A stretch of DNA of 64,000 nt from Lachnospiraceae bacterium. GTDB taxonomy: Bacteria > Bacillota > Clostridia > Lachnospirales > Lachnospiraceae. The DNA is taken from positions 62,001-126,000 of the forward strand of contig JAFTPO010000019.1 in assembly GCA_017463225.1 (NCBI GenBank), in the 5' to 3' direction. Of the stretch, positions 11,130 to 19,812 are shown piece by piece. The position numbers and the translations under genes are program-made. Each line of letters opens with the position of its first letter. The first letter of the stretch is position 1. The notes beneath the pieces are model-generated. The model saw nothing but the letters and a program-made list of their open reading frames with translations, did not search any database and had not been told where the DNA came from.

Positions 11130-12959
11130 CTACTGTATTGACTCAAGACCCATAATGTGTCTTTGAACCTTTACAATATCCTTATAGTTAATTGTTCCGT
11201 CTTTATTTATATCAGCAATCTGCTTTGCCTGGTCTGTTTTTTGTTCAAGACCCATAATTATTCTCTGCATCTTTACGATATCTTTATAGTTTATTGTTCC
11301 ATCTCCATTCATATCCCCCATAGTAGTTCCTGTTGGTGTTGAAGGAGTGGTTGGATTTGAAGTTGCTGCACCTCTGTTAACAGTAAGCGTATAGGTTCTA
11401 GTGCTACCATTTTGAGCTGTCACAACTATATCTATAGAATTAGTTCCCTCTGCAAGACTAATGGTTCCTGTACCTGAAACCCTTGCATATCTACTAACTG
11501 GTGAAGCAGAAATATTAATGCTGGTTATAGATCCAGACACATTTAAAGTGTAGTCTGTTGTCATATTAACATCAAAGCCTGGTGTAAGAACATATCCATC
11601 CACACTAAGTGATGCCAACCAATTGTTAGGGTTACCTGCGTCGGCAGGCTTAGAAACAGCATTTCCAGGCATATTAGTATATACCGGAATCTCAAATACC
11701 AAGGAGGTATTCAACAGGTTATTATTCTTATAAGCATTATATACTGTGAGCGCCTCTGTAGAAGGAGCCTGTACATTAGTCATATACTGATGACTGAACA
11801 AACAGCTTGTATTAGTAACATTGAACTTCTGTGTATACAAGGTGTCCTGATTAACATTTATATAAGATGTTCCAAGGAACTGTGCACCACCAACTATTGA
11901 TTTGTAAGGTGTATTCCATGGTCTTCCGTAAGAACCACCCTCTGTAGCAGCCCACTGTAAGCCCTTAGTTGCCGCGTCTGCACCGTCATAAGCACCGATG
12001 TTATAAAAGTTGTAAATACCAGGATAGCTTGTACTATTACCAAAGGCACATACATTTCCGCTAGAACCCATCTCCTGCTTAATTCGTGATGCAATGTGAT
12101 AAGGGCTGACTCCGGTTGCCTTAGCAGCTTCCATAATAAGCTGGGCATATGTAAGTGTCTCTCCTGTAGGAACTGTATGAGCCATAAAGGTTCCACTAAG
12201 TATAGCTTCTACACCAGCCTCTGTCTGCATACCTTCAACATATGACAAGCTCTCAAATACAAATATATATCCATCGTACATATATGTACGTGGGTCCAAA
12301 TAGTACGCTATCAGCTCATCTGATGCTGCATACCAGGTAGAGCCATCCTGTGGATACCATGTATCATTCTTGTAATTATAATATCTGTCGTAGGTTATAT
12401 TTCTCCAGCTATATCTTGGTAGGGATGATGTACCCTGCACTAAATTCTTAGCTACAGAACTTGTGTTAACCTCCCCTCCAACAACAGTACTCCAATCAAG
12501 TCCTGTGTGAACAGCAACAAACTCCCATGTTGGGTATTTAGCGTGTAGCTCTCTAAGCATAACCTTATAGCTTTCAGGAAATCCTTGATTTGCAAGCTTT
12601 GTCTCAAAATCTGCATCAGCTGAAGGCGTGTTGTTAGAATCTGCTGAATCAAGGCGTATATATGCTGATGAAGCATAACCTGTGTAGCTTTGACCACTTC
12701 TTGATATGGTAATCTTATACCATCCGGAATTAGTGGTATCCTCTACTACAACCTTCTCTCCACCCATCATATGAATTTCATACCCATTCACATCTTTACA
12801 TATACTTCCTTCCGGAGTCTCTCTCAATCTAACATAGTCTCCGGTAATGGTTCCCGTCTGAGCTGCACTACTTCGCATATCATAGCCCCATGGACCAAGC
12901 AGTGAGATTATCATAGAAATCATAATCATCACATATGTAACTTTCTTTATAGCTCTCAT
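11130..12959 (-). CDS. Secreted beta-N-acetylglucosaminidase with SH3b, cadherin-like and dockerin domains
   Basis: A 609-residue cell-wall hydrolase. Order: signal peptide (residues 1-33), SH3b-like domain (about 35-105, DYVRLRETPEGS), a glucosaminidase catalytic region of LytD/GH73 type (about 120-420, with ASRIKQEMGSSG and NFYNIGAYDGAD), a cadherin-like beta-sandwich (about 445-530) and a C-terminal pair of dockerin repeats, GDMNGDGTINYKDIVKMQR and ADINKDGTINYKDIVKVQR, each with the DxNxDGxxNxxD calcium loop. The catalytic residue is probably the Glu in IKQEMG. First gene of a two-gene operon; GGAGATG precedes the ATG. Confidence 0.85.
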   Translation of the reverse strand: MRAIKKVTYVMIMISMIISLLGPWGYDMRSSAAQTGTITGDYVRLRETPEGSICKDVNGYEIHMMGGEKVVVEDTTNSGWYKITISRSGQSYTGYASSAYIRLDSADSNNTPSADADFETKLANQGFPESYKVMLRELHAKYPTWEFVAVHTGLDWSTVVGGEVNTSSVAKNLVQGTSSLPRYSWRNITYDRYYNYKNDTWYPQDGSTWYAASDELIAYYLDPRTYMYDGYIFVFESLSYVEGMQTEAGVEAILSGTFMAHTVPTGETLTYAQLIMEAAKATGVSPYHIASRIKQEMGSSGNVCAFGNSTSYPGIYNFYNIGAYDGADAATKGLQWAATEGGSYGRPWNTPYKSIVGGAQFLGTSYINVNQDTLYTQKFNVTNTSCLFSHQYMTNVQAPSTEALTVYNAYKNNNLLNTSLVFEIPVYTNMPGNAVSKPADAGNPNNWLASLSVDGYVLTPGFDVNMTTDYTLNVSGSITSINISASPVSRYARVSGTGTISLAEGTNSIDIVVTAQNGSTRTYTLTVNRGAATSNPTTPSTPTGTTMGDMNGDGTINYKDIVKMQRIIMGLEQKTDQAKQIADINKDGTINYKDIVKVQRHIMGLESIQ

Positions 12960-13125
12960 TATTTCATCTCCAATATATTAAATAATTAAAATGTCAACTA
13001 ATTTATGTAAACTAAAGCCTAGTTATACCCTTAAATTATAACACAATATATTGTGGGATGCACTATTTTTTTACAAATTTCCACGTATTTCACAATATTT
13101 ACATACTATTCTGCAATATAATATA

Positions 13126-13164
13126 AAAACACAACAAAAAAGGAACAACGATTACGTTGTTCCT
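13126..13164 (-). terminator. Terminator after tRNA-Thr
   Basis: A perfect 10-bp stem AGGAACAACG/CGTTGTTCCT with a four-base loop (13141-13164). On the minus strand it is followed by TTTTTTGTTG. It starts two bases after the tRNA. Confidence 0.9.
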
Positions 13165-13165
13165 A

Positions 13166-13238
13166 AGCTGCCAACGGGAATCGAACCCGTGACCTCCGCA
13201 CTACCAATGCGACGCTCTACCGACTGAGCCATGGCAGC
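13166..13238 (-). tRNA. tRNA-Thr (anticodon GGU)
   Basis: A complete 73-base cloverleaf on the minus strand. The acceptor stem is GCTGCCA/TGGCAGC, the D-arm has GCTCAGTCGGTAGAGC, the anticodon loop TTGGTAG gives anticodon GGT (reads ACC and ACU), and the T-arm is ACGGGTTCGATTCCCGT. No CCA end is encoded. It follows sigH, from which it is separated by 73 bases. Confidence 0.97.
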
Positions 13239-13311
13239 AACCTATATATGCAATTTTTGCACAAGTTAGATATTACTTTATTTTGTGTCTTATGTCAAGA
13301 ACAAAGATAAC

Positions 13312-13908
13312 CTACTTTGTTAGTTTTGCTCTTATTCTCTGAAGAGCATTATTAACAGATTTTTCTGTCTTTCCAAGTTTTTTTCCTATATCAGCATAAG
13401 AAAGACCATCCAGATAAAGATTAAGAACTTCTATCTCAAGCTTACTAAGTCTCTCCTTAACAGAGTCCATAAGCTCCTTCTCATTTTCTTTATCTAACAT
13501 CCTCTTTTCAGGATTAGTCTTTACACCATCATCAACAAATAAATCCTCCATACTATTACCGTCCTCGTCAACTCTGGCATATATAGAAATATACTGATTA
13601 AGTGGAATATGCTTTTTTCTATTAGATGCTGTAATTGCAGACTTAATCTGATTTTTAACGCAAAGTGTGGCAAAGGTTGAAAATACTGCACCCTTTTCTC
13701 CTGAGTAATCTCTTATAGCCTTGAATAAGCCTATCATTCCTTCCTGGTACAAATCCTCTGTTTCAGCACCAATCAGGTACATAGTTCTCATCTCTTTTTT
13801 TACTATAGGAGAATACTTTTTAATCATATACTCCATAGCTTCATTGTCCTTGCCATCTATTAGTTCGAGTATTTCGTTATCAGTCATTTTATTATAATCT
13901 AATGACAT
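13312..13908 (-). CDS. sigH: RNA polymerase sigma factor, SigH-like
   Basis: A 198-residue sigma-70 family factor with region 2 (DLYQEGMIGLFKAIRDY) near residue 60 and a region 4 helix-turn-helix (LSYADIGKKLGKTEKSVNNALQRIR) at the C-terminus. The NALQR ending and the place after rlmB match sigH of Bacillota, which directs the transition to stationary phase and sporulation. The ATG at 13908 has AAAGGGGAA before it; the open frame extends upstream inside rlmB without a ribosome site. It starts 13 bases after the rlmB stop. Assignment to SigH rather than another factor rests partly on this context. Confidence 0.8.
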   Translation of the reverse strand: MSLDYNKMTDNEILELIDGKDNEAMEYMIKKYSPIVKKEMRTMYLIGAETEDLYQEGMIGLFKAIRDYSGEKGAVFSTFATLCVKNQIKSAITASNRKKHIPLNQYISIYARVDEDGNSMEDLFVDDGVKTNPEKRMLDKENEKELMDSVKERLSKLEIEVLNLYLDGLSYADIGKKLGKTEKSVNNALQRIRAKLTK

Positions 13909-13921
13909 ACTTTCCCCTTTA

Positions 13922-14737
13922 CTATTTCTTACCAAGTCTCTGTCTAACAACCTCGTAGGCAAGTACTCCCGCTGCAACAGATGCATTAAGGGAATCAATA
14001 TCTCCCTTCATAGGAATAGATACCACGTAATCACACTTCTCCTTTACAAGTCTGCTTACTCCACTGCCCTCATTACCAATTACAAGACCTATTGAACCGG
14101 TAAGATTACAATCATACATTACCTGACCATCCATATCTGCACAGGCAAACCACATACCTCTCTCTTTGAGCTCCTCAATAGTCTTAGCTATGTTAGTTAC
14201 CTTAGCAACCGGTGTATAGTTTATAGCTCCAGCAGAAGCTTTAACTACAGTAGCAGTAAGTCCTACTGCTCTTCTCTTAGGAATGATAACACCATGTGCA
14301 CCGCAAAGGTTTGCGGTTCTTATTATAGCTCCAAGGTTATGAGGGTCCTCAAGCTCATCAAGTATAAATACAAATGGAGCTTCTCCCTTTTCCTCAGCCT
14401 TGGCAAATATATCTTCTATATCAGCATACTCATAGGCTGAACAAATTGCCATAACACCCTGATGCTTCTTAGTTGATGACATCTGGTCAATTTTTTCCTT
14501 GCTTACAAAGTTTACTATTACGTCCTTTTTCTTAGCATCTCTTAAAATAGAGCTTATAACTCCATCTCTAAGTCCATCCTGAAGATAAAGCTTATCTACA
14601 GTTTTGCCAGAACGAAATGCTTCAAGAACTGCATTTCTGCCTTCTATAATATGCTCATTTTCATTCTGATTATTCTTATTAATATCCTTTTGATTATCCA
14701 TATCTGTCTGTTTGATTATATGGGACTGGGTCTCCAT
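13922..14737 (-). CDS. rlmB: 23S rRNA (guanosine-2'-O-)-methyltransferase RlmB (TrmH/SpoU family)
   Basis: The 271-residue SPOUT methyltransferase uses S-adenosylmethionine to methylate the ribose of a 23S rRNA guanosine. After a polar, Asn/Gln-rich leader of about 28 residues it has IIEGRNAVLEAF, the substrate-binding L30e-like domain, then DELEDPHNLGAIIRTA, GLVIGNEGSGVS and SIPMKGDIDSLNAS, the three knotted-domain motifs. The first ATG has AAAGG only two bases before it, so the true start could be a little downstream. It sits between cysE and sigH as in other Bacillota. Confidence 0.93.
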   Translation of the reverse strand: METQSHIIKQTDMDNQKDINKNNQNENEHIIEGRNAVLEAFRSGKTVDKLYLQDGLRDGVISSILRDAKKKDVIVNFVSKEKIDQMSSTKKHQGVMAICSAYEYADIEDIFAKAEEKGEAPFVFILDELEDPHNLGAIIRTANLCGAHGVIIPKRRAVGLTATVVKASAGAINYTPVAKVTNIAKTIEELKERGMWFACADMDGQVMYDCNLTGSIGLVIGNEGSGVSRLVKEKCDYVVSIPMKGDIDSLNASVAAGVLAYEVVRQRLGKK

Positions 14738-14817
14738 ATCCTTTCACTTATTTATATAATGTACTTAATCTACTACAAACCATCTCACTTGATTTATAAA
14801 ACAATACATTTATCTAA

Positions 14818-15471
14818 TTATTTATTGATGCTTTCAGCCAGCTTCTCCACCATATTTCTCAGTTCTTCATTTTCAGCTTTAAGCTGTTTAATATCATTTA
14901 ATACAGGGTCTGGAAGATGAACCTGATCCAGGTCAAGTCTAGGAATCTTAACATTCTCCTGCTTAACCACTCTTCCCGGAACACCTACAACTGTGGAGTT
15001 TGGTGGAACCTCTGATAAAACCACAGAGCCTGCACCAATCTTGGAATTCTCTCCAACTGTAAATGAACCTATAACCTTAGCACCTGCGCTTATCATAACA
15101 TTATCGCAGATGGTAGGGTGACGCTTGCCGGTCTCCTTACCTGTACCGCCTAAGGTTACTCCCTGATATATAGTTACATTGTCACCGATTATAGTTGTTT
15201 CACCGATTATAACACCGTGACCATGGTCGATGAAAAAGCCCTCACCAATGGTTGCACCCGGGTGAATCTCTATACCAGTCTTACGAGCAGTTTTCTGGGA
15301 TATATATCTTGCTAGAAAATACCTCTTTTTTAAGAAATGCTTATGAGCCCTACGATAGTTATATATTGCTCTAAAGCTTGGGTACAAAAGAACCTCAAGA
15401 TTATTCTTAATAGCAGGATCTCGCTCCTTAATAACCTTTGACTGCTCCTTATAATATTTAAACCATGACAT
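14818..15471 (-). CDS. cysE: Serine O-acetyltransferase
   Basis: A 217-residue enzyme that makes O-acetylserine from serine and acetyl-CoA, the committed step to cysteine. The N-terminal helical part is followed by the left-handed beta-helix (IHPGATIGEGFFIDHGHGVIIGE, here split over residues 70-95) with the catalytic histidines in DHGHG, then GVTLGGTGKETGKRHP. A short coiled coil closes the protein. The frame is open nine bases further to a GTG, but AGGTGA is well placed for the ATG at 15471. It lies with cysS, linking cysteine supply to its tRNA synthetase. Confidence 0.93.
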   Translation of the reverse strand: MSWFKYYKEQSKVIKERDPAIKNNLEVLLYPSFRAIYNYRRAHKHFLKKRYFLARYISQKTARKTGIEIHPGATIGEGFFIDHGHGVIIGETTIIGDNVTIYQGVTLGGTGKETGKRHPTICDNVMISAGAKVIGSFTVGENSKIGAGSVVLSEVPPNSTVVGVPGRVVKQENVKIPRLDLDQVHLPDPVLNDIKQLKAENEELRNMVEKLAESINK

Positions 15472-15516
15472 AATAATCACCTACTTTATATTGTATTAGA
15501 ATTTCTTTAGTAATTA

Positions 15517-15951
15517 TTATTTATTCTCATACATATCTATCATTCTATCCACGAAAGAATTAAGCTTAGCCATATCACCCTTAAGGTACAGATATCCAAA
15601 TAAAGCTTCGAGTCCTGTAGCCTTACGATACTCACCCATAGTGGCATTCTTAGCCTTAGAATGTGTTGTAGCATTACGACCACGCTTATATATATCCATC
15701 TCATCTTCGGTCAGTTCATCCATAATACTATCTATGAACTGAGCCTGATTTACTGCCTTAACAATATTACACACATCCTTGTGATACTTATAGGTTTGCT
15801 TGTTAGAATTCTTTACGTAGTAGGTCTTAACAAGTAAATCCAAGGCACTGTCACCAATATAAGCTAATGCAAGTGGTGAATACTGATATGCTTCCTTCTC
15901 GGACATATTTGATTGATTAATGTTTTCTTCTAATTTTAAGCTCTCTTCCAT
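15517..15951 (-). CDS. mrnC: Mini-ribonuclease III
   Basis: A 144-residue RNase III-like nuclease without a double-stranded-RNA-binding domain; in Bacillota it matures the 3' and 5' ends of 23S rRNA. The catalytic motif AYIGDSALDLLV has Asp34, and the second acidic motif is EALFGYLYLKG. The ATG at 15951 overlaps the cysS stop as TAATG, which favours translational coupling; a GTG 15 bases upstream inside cysS is the alternative. The N-terminal MEESL is encoded by a 15-base tandem duplicate of the cysS end. Confidence 0.9.
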   Translation of the reverse strand: MEESLKLEENINQSNMSEKEAYQYSPLALAYIGDSALDLLVKTYYVKNSNKQTYKYHKDVCNIVKAVNQAQFIDSIMDELTEDEMDIYKRGRNATTHSKAKNATMGEYRKATGLEALFGYLYLKGDMAKLNSFVDRMIDMYENK

Positions 15952-15965
15952 TAAGCTCTCTTCCA
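15936..15965. repeat. 15-base perfect tandem duplication across the cysS/mrnC junction
   Basis: Two adjacent copies of TTAAGCTCTCTTCCA. On the coding strand the first copy encodes the last residues and stop of CysS (WKRA-stop), and the second encodes the first residues of MrnC. Confidence 0.85.
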
Positions 15966-17357
15966 CCTTACGCCTTCTCTTGTATCCTCTAAGATAATAC
16001 CCTTCTCTGTGAGAAGATTTCTAATCTCATCTGCTCTGGCAAAGTTCTTAGCCTTTCTGGCATCCTGTCTCTCCTGAATAAGGTTCTCAATCTCCTCATC
16101 AAGAAGTCCTTTTTCCTCCTTAATGATAATACCAAGAATATCACTTAATAACTCAAGTGTACTGTATGCCTTAGCAGCAAACTCCTTAGTTGTATCATCA
16201 CTAACAGATGTATTAATAAGCTTAACTAACTCAAATATAATAGAAATAGAATCTGCTGTATTAAGGTCATCCTCCATAGCAGCCTCGTATCTCTTAACCA
16301 ACTCATCCATAGCAGCTACATTTGAAACCTCAGCATCAGTCATAGCACCTTCAGCACCTGAACCCATAACCTCCTCAAGACGTGATGCAGCTGTCTTAAT
16401 TCTATCCAAACCATTCTTTGATGACTCTACAAGCTCAGCTGAGAAGTTAAGTGGACTTCTGTAATGAGCTGAAAGCATAAAGAATCTTATAACCTGTAAA
16501 TCATACTTCTCACCGATTTCTCTAACTGTGAAGAAGTTGCCAAGAGACTTAGACATCTTCTCATTGTCAATCTTAAGGAAACCGTTATGCATCCAATATC
16601 TAGCGAACTCTGCATCATTTGCAGCCTCACTCTGTGCTATCTCATTCTCGTGGTGTGGGAATACAAGGTCCTCTCCACCAGCATGAATGTCAATAACATC
16701 TCCGATGTACTTCTTAGACATAACTGAACACTCTAAGTGCCAGCCTGGTCTACCATCTCCCCAAGGTGATGGCCATGAAGGCTCGCCCTCCTTCTTAGGC
16801 TTCCAAAGAACGAAGTCAAGTGCATCCTCCTTCTCGTCCTGTCCTGAAACCTTAAGTTCTCTGTTACCAGCACGAAGGTCATCTAGGTTCTTCTTTGAAA
16901 GCTTACCGTAGTCTGAGAACTTTCTGGTTCTGAAATAAACAGTACCATTTACCTCGTAAGCATACTCCTTCTTAATAAGAGTCTGAACCATAGCTATCAT
17001 ATCATCGATTTCCTCAGTTGCCTTAGGATGTGTTGTAGCCTCCTTAACATTAAGTGATGCCATATCCTTCTTACACTCTTCGATAAATCTCTCTGATATA
17101 ACCTTTGAATCAACGCCCTCAGCGTTTGCCTTCTTGATAATCTTGTCATCTACATCAGTAAAGTTAGATACATAGTTAACCTCATAGCCCTTGTACTCAA
17201 AGTATCTTCTGAGAGTATCGAATACTATCATAGGTCTTGCATTACCGATGTGAATATAATCATAAACTGTAGGTCCACATACATAGATACCTACCTTACC
17301 TTCATTTATAGGAGTGAAATCATCCTTCTTCTTAGTTAAAGTATTAAAAATTTTCAT
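15951..17357 (-). CDS. cysS: Cysteinyl-tRNA synthetase
   Basis: This 468-residue class I synthetase charges tRNA-Cys. It has the N-terminal GIYVCGPTVYDYIHIGNARP with the zinc-binding Cys and the HIGH-type motif, WHLECSVMS and GGEDLVFPHHENE for the other zinc ligands, KMSKSLGNF, and the C-terminal helical domain. All catalytic motifs are intact. No T-box sequence was seen in the 190 bases upstream. First gene of the cluster cysS-mrnC-cysE-rlmB-sigH. Confidence 0.97.
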   Translation of the reverse strand: MKIFNTLTKKKDDFTPINEGKVGIYVCGPTVYDYIHIGNARPMIVFDTLRRYFEYKGYEVNYVSNFTDVDDKIIKKANAEGVDSKVISERFIEECKKDMASLNVKEATTHPKATEEIDDMIAMVQTLIKKEYAYEVNGTVYFRTRKFSDYGKLSKKNLDDLRAGNRELKVSGQDEKEDALDFVLWKPKKEGEPSWPSPWGDGRPGWHLECSVMSKKYIGDVIDIHAGGEDLVFPHHENEIAQSEAANDAEFARYWMHNGFLKIDNEKMSKSLGNFFTVREIGEKYDLQVIRFFMLSAHYRSPLNFSAELVESSKNGLDRIKTAASRLEEVMGSGAEGAMTDAEVSNVAAMDELVKRYEAAMEDDLNTADSISIIFELVKLINTSVSDDTTKEFAAKAYSTLELLSDILGIIIKEEKGLLDEEIENLIQERQDARKAKNFARADEIRNLLTEKGIILEDTREGVRWKRA

Positions 17358-17547
17358 CTTAATCTACCTGTACGTTTAAAACGCAATCCTTTCGAAATAT
17401 AGTTATTATATACAGTCATCCCACTATAAAATAACCTTATTATAAGATATTCTAAAGAAGTTCCTTTGTCAACAAGATTATATAGCTAAAAGTATAGTAA
17501 ATCTTCAGAATATTCCTTTACTAATCTTAATTTTTATACAAACTTCT

Positions 17548-18180
17548 CTATATCATTTCATATTGTCTTTTTATACGAGTATGTCCATAATACTCTCCAC
17601 TTTCTCGATAGAAATGATACAATTCTGACATATCACTTACAGCAATCAATCCTTGTGGATATGGCTCACCTAAATAATTCATAAGTGACCAAAATTTGTA
17701 AGACTGTGTATAATTTACTGGAATTGCTGTTTTCCACTGTAGTACATAATCACTGTATTTCATCAATAATTTTGTACTTTTGTCAATTACATATATTCCA
17801 TCCTTTTCTACTGTAATTTGTTGAGAAGAATCTATATATGCTATTTTCTCACCACCAATATATACATTGTGTTCAATGACTGCATATTTTATGAACAACT
17901 TAGTTTCGTGTATATCTCCCCGCGAATAACCGTATTCAACAGTACCATATATGTAGCCCATATATTCTTTAGCGCAATCATCATAAATCAATATCTTTTC
18001 TTCGCCTATATCTAACACACAACTATAATTATTTCCTGCTTTTTCTTTTAGAATTTTTTCGAACTCAAAAACTGATTCAATCTGCTTATTCTTATCGAAA
18101 TGGGTTAAAATTACTGATATATTATTGCAATGTATATATTTAAAAAAATTACCGATTTTTTCCATCTGATTATTCTCCAT
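17548..18180 (-). CDS. Hypothetical protein, 210 aa
   Basis: I do not recognise this gene. The product is soluble, AT-rich in coding and rich in Tyr/Ile/Lys, with alternating beta-strand-like segments and no signal peptide or membrane helix. AAGGTAAGGT precedes the ATG at 18180. It is the last gene of a minus-strand run (17548-20322) of small unknown proteins that look like toxin-immunity or phage-defence accessory genes. No toxin is present. Its end is followed by a gap of 190 bases to cysS. Confidence 0.6.
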   Translation of the reverse strand: MENNQMEKIGNFFKYIHCNNISVILTHFDKNKQIESVFEFEKILKEKAGNNYSCVLDIGEEKILIYDDCAKEYMGYIYGTVEYGYSRGDIHETKLFIKYAVIEHNVYIGGEKIAYIDSSQQITVEKDGIYVIDKSTKLLMKYSDYVLQWKTAIPVNYTQSYKFWSLMNYLGEPYPQGLIAVSDMSELYHFYRESGEYYGHTRIKRQYEMI

Positions 18181-18197
18181 TCTTTATACCTTACCTT

Positions 18198-18431
18198 CTA
18201 ACCTCTTCTTTTTAATATATTTTCACAATAAGGACAGCCATCAATCTCACTTGCCGCAAAATACATTTTTCTACATGTGTTACAATCCTTCTTATATACT
18301 AATCCTCTCCAATAATGGTATTCCGTAAATATAGAATCATCTTGCAATTCCTGATAAGAACCACTATATGGAATTAATGCATATCTATTATTATCTTTAT
18401 CGTAGTCCTTAATAAGACATTCTTTTACAAT
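18198..18431 (-). pseudogene. Open frame with zinc-ribbon Cys pairs but no normal start codon (gene remnant?)
   Basis: The gap between two genes holds an uninterrupted minus-strand frame of about 77 codons that ends at 18198. It encodes CNTCRK and, 13 residues later, CPYCEN, the layout of a small zinc ribbon, preceded by TEYHYWRGLVYKKD. No ATG or GTG precedes the conserved-looking part; the first possible starts are ATT at 18431 or TTG about 28 codons later, both without a good ribosome site. The frame is offset by -1 from the end of the upstream gene (18434-19093). It may be the tail of a gene cut by deletion or frameshift, or use a rare start. Confidence 0.5.
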
Positions 18432-18433
18432 AC

Positions 18434-19093
18434 TTAGTTCAAATCAATATGTATTTTGTTCTCTATTATTGTTCTAAAGTTAGTATGGTTCATCATATGA
18501 TTTTTACCATACAAACTAACAGCATCTCCTCCATTTATCATACTTTCGTAGTTCTCTTTAAATTTTGGCTTTACATCCTCATCCAAATTATCATAATATC
18601 TTTGTGCTGCTTCTTGAGCTTGTTCTAAAGAACTATAATTTAAAACAAAATCTATATCTATAACATATCCTTTGGGCGGGTAAAAACCTTGAACAACAAC
18701 TTTTCTTACATAATCATCTAAATTATTTTCACATTCTCCAACAATAGGCATAAAATTATTGTCTAGCCAATCGGTAAATTCTTCAATTACCACATCCCAC
18801 CACTCTTTTTTTGCAATATCCCAATGTAATTTCCCTTCAGGGACATTGCACTGGTGTGTATTTATACAAAAACAAACTCTTTTAGTTTTGTGATTTATTA
18901 TGGCAAATTCTCCATAAAATGTAACACTTCTGTCAGATATATTACTCCAGCTCGTATAAAAACGCACCCTGAAAATCAAAGTATTTGTCTTTTTAGTAAG
19001 CCAATGCTTTGATTTGGAATAACTCCAACCCTTGCCAATGTACATCTCTGCTATTTTAAAACATACATTATCAAACGCCTCTTTAGAATTCAT
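18434..19093 (-). CDS. Hypothetical protein, DUF4304-like (possible immunity protein)
   Basis: A 219-residue soluble protein. The first half (YSKSKHWLTKKTNTLIFRVRFYTSWSN) resembles what I remember of DUF4304-type proteins, often encoded next to polymorphic toxins as immunity or accessory factors; this is a weak recognition. It is rich in Trp, Tyr and Asn. AAGGAGGT precedes the ATG. It ends two bases before the remnant frame, offset by -1. Function not known. Confidence 0.45.
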   Translation of the reverse strand: MNSKEAFDNVCFKIAEMYIGKGWSYSKSKHWLTKKTNTLIFRVRFYTSWSNISDRSVTFYGEFAIINHKTKRVCFCINTHQCNVPEGKLHWDIAKKEWWDVVIEEFTDWLDNNFMPIVGECENNLDDYVRKVVVQGFYPPKGYVIDIDFVLNYSSLEQAQEAAQRYYDNLDEDVKPKFKENYESMINGGDAVSLYGKNHMMNHTNFRTIIENKIHIDLN

Positions 19094-19135
19094 ACTTTAC
19101 CTCCTTATCCTTAATAATACGTTATCAACTCTAAA

Positions 19136-19783
19136 TTAATCAGACATTGCACTTTTCTTTAGTTCTTCTTGTTCCTCGTTATTATCTCTAAGCAAATTCG
19201 AGAATAAAAATCTATCAGACCTATAACTATTATGTCGTATACTATCAACAAGCTCATCTAAATAACTAGGATTAATATCATATTGATTAAACTCTTCCTC
19301 TGATATTTCATAATACATATCATAATATGCATAATTTGGAACACAAATCACCAACATATATTTATCTATATTATTACAGTAACCTATTTTATAAAAATTT
19401 CTATCACTTACCTTCTCTTTCAATAATTTCATAAATAACATATCCTTACATTTTTCATCAATTTCTTCTAGAGAGTAATAACGATGACTGAAACACACTT
19501 CAAATCCCTCATCAGACAAATCATATTCCTCTAAATGTTTACTAAAGCGCAGCATCAAAGAACATGCATATATTATTCCTCTCAATGTAAATGGTCCATT
19601 AAATGTTGTTTGCATATACCTATCATCAGTTTGATAAAGAAACCAACTACCATTTCTTTTGAAGCATCCTCCATGTTCAAAATTACAAACCAACTCACCA
19701 ACATGAAAATAACTTAAATCAACATTATGTTCCTTTGCCTTCGCTTCAATAATATCTCTTATTATCTTTATCTCTTCATCCAT
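19136..19783 (-). CDS. Hypothetical protein, immunity-protein-like
   Basis: A 215-residue acidic protein with NFEHGGCFKRNGSWFLYQTDDR and GPFTLRGIIYACSLMLRFSK. The layout of a short helix, then a glycine-rich beta-hairpin, then GPF...IYACALML recalls Imm-type immunity proteins (something like Imm59), but I cannot name the family with confidence. No signal peptide or membrane segment is seen. It is the second gene in the minus-strand island and AT-rich like its neighbours. Its toxin partner, if any, is not in the window. Confidence 0.4.
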   Translation of the reverse strand: MDEEIKIIRDIIEAKAKEHNVDLSYFHVGELVCNFEHGGCFKRNGSWFLYQTDDRYMQTTFNGPFTLRGIIYACSLMLRFSKHLEEYDLSDEGFEVCFSHRYYSLEEIDEKCKDMLFMKLLKEKVSDRNFYKIGYCNNIDKYMLVICVPNYAYYDMYYEISEEEFNQYDINPSYLDELVDSIRHNSYRSDRFLFSNLLRDNNEEQEELKKSAMSD

Positions 19784-19812
19784 CTGCCTAATCTATTCCT
19801 CCATAATATTTC

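Noticed and set aside
17358-17547. T-box leader for cysS
   Set aside because: No T-box sequence or terminator-antiterminator pair is visible.
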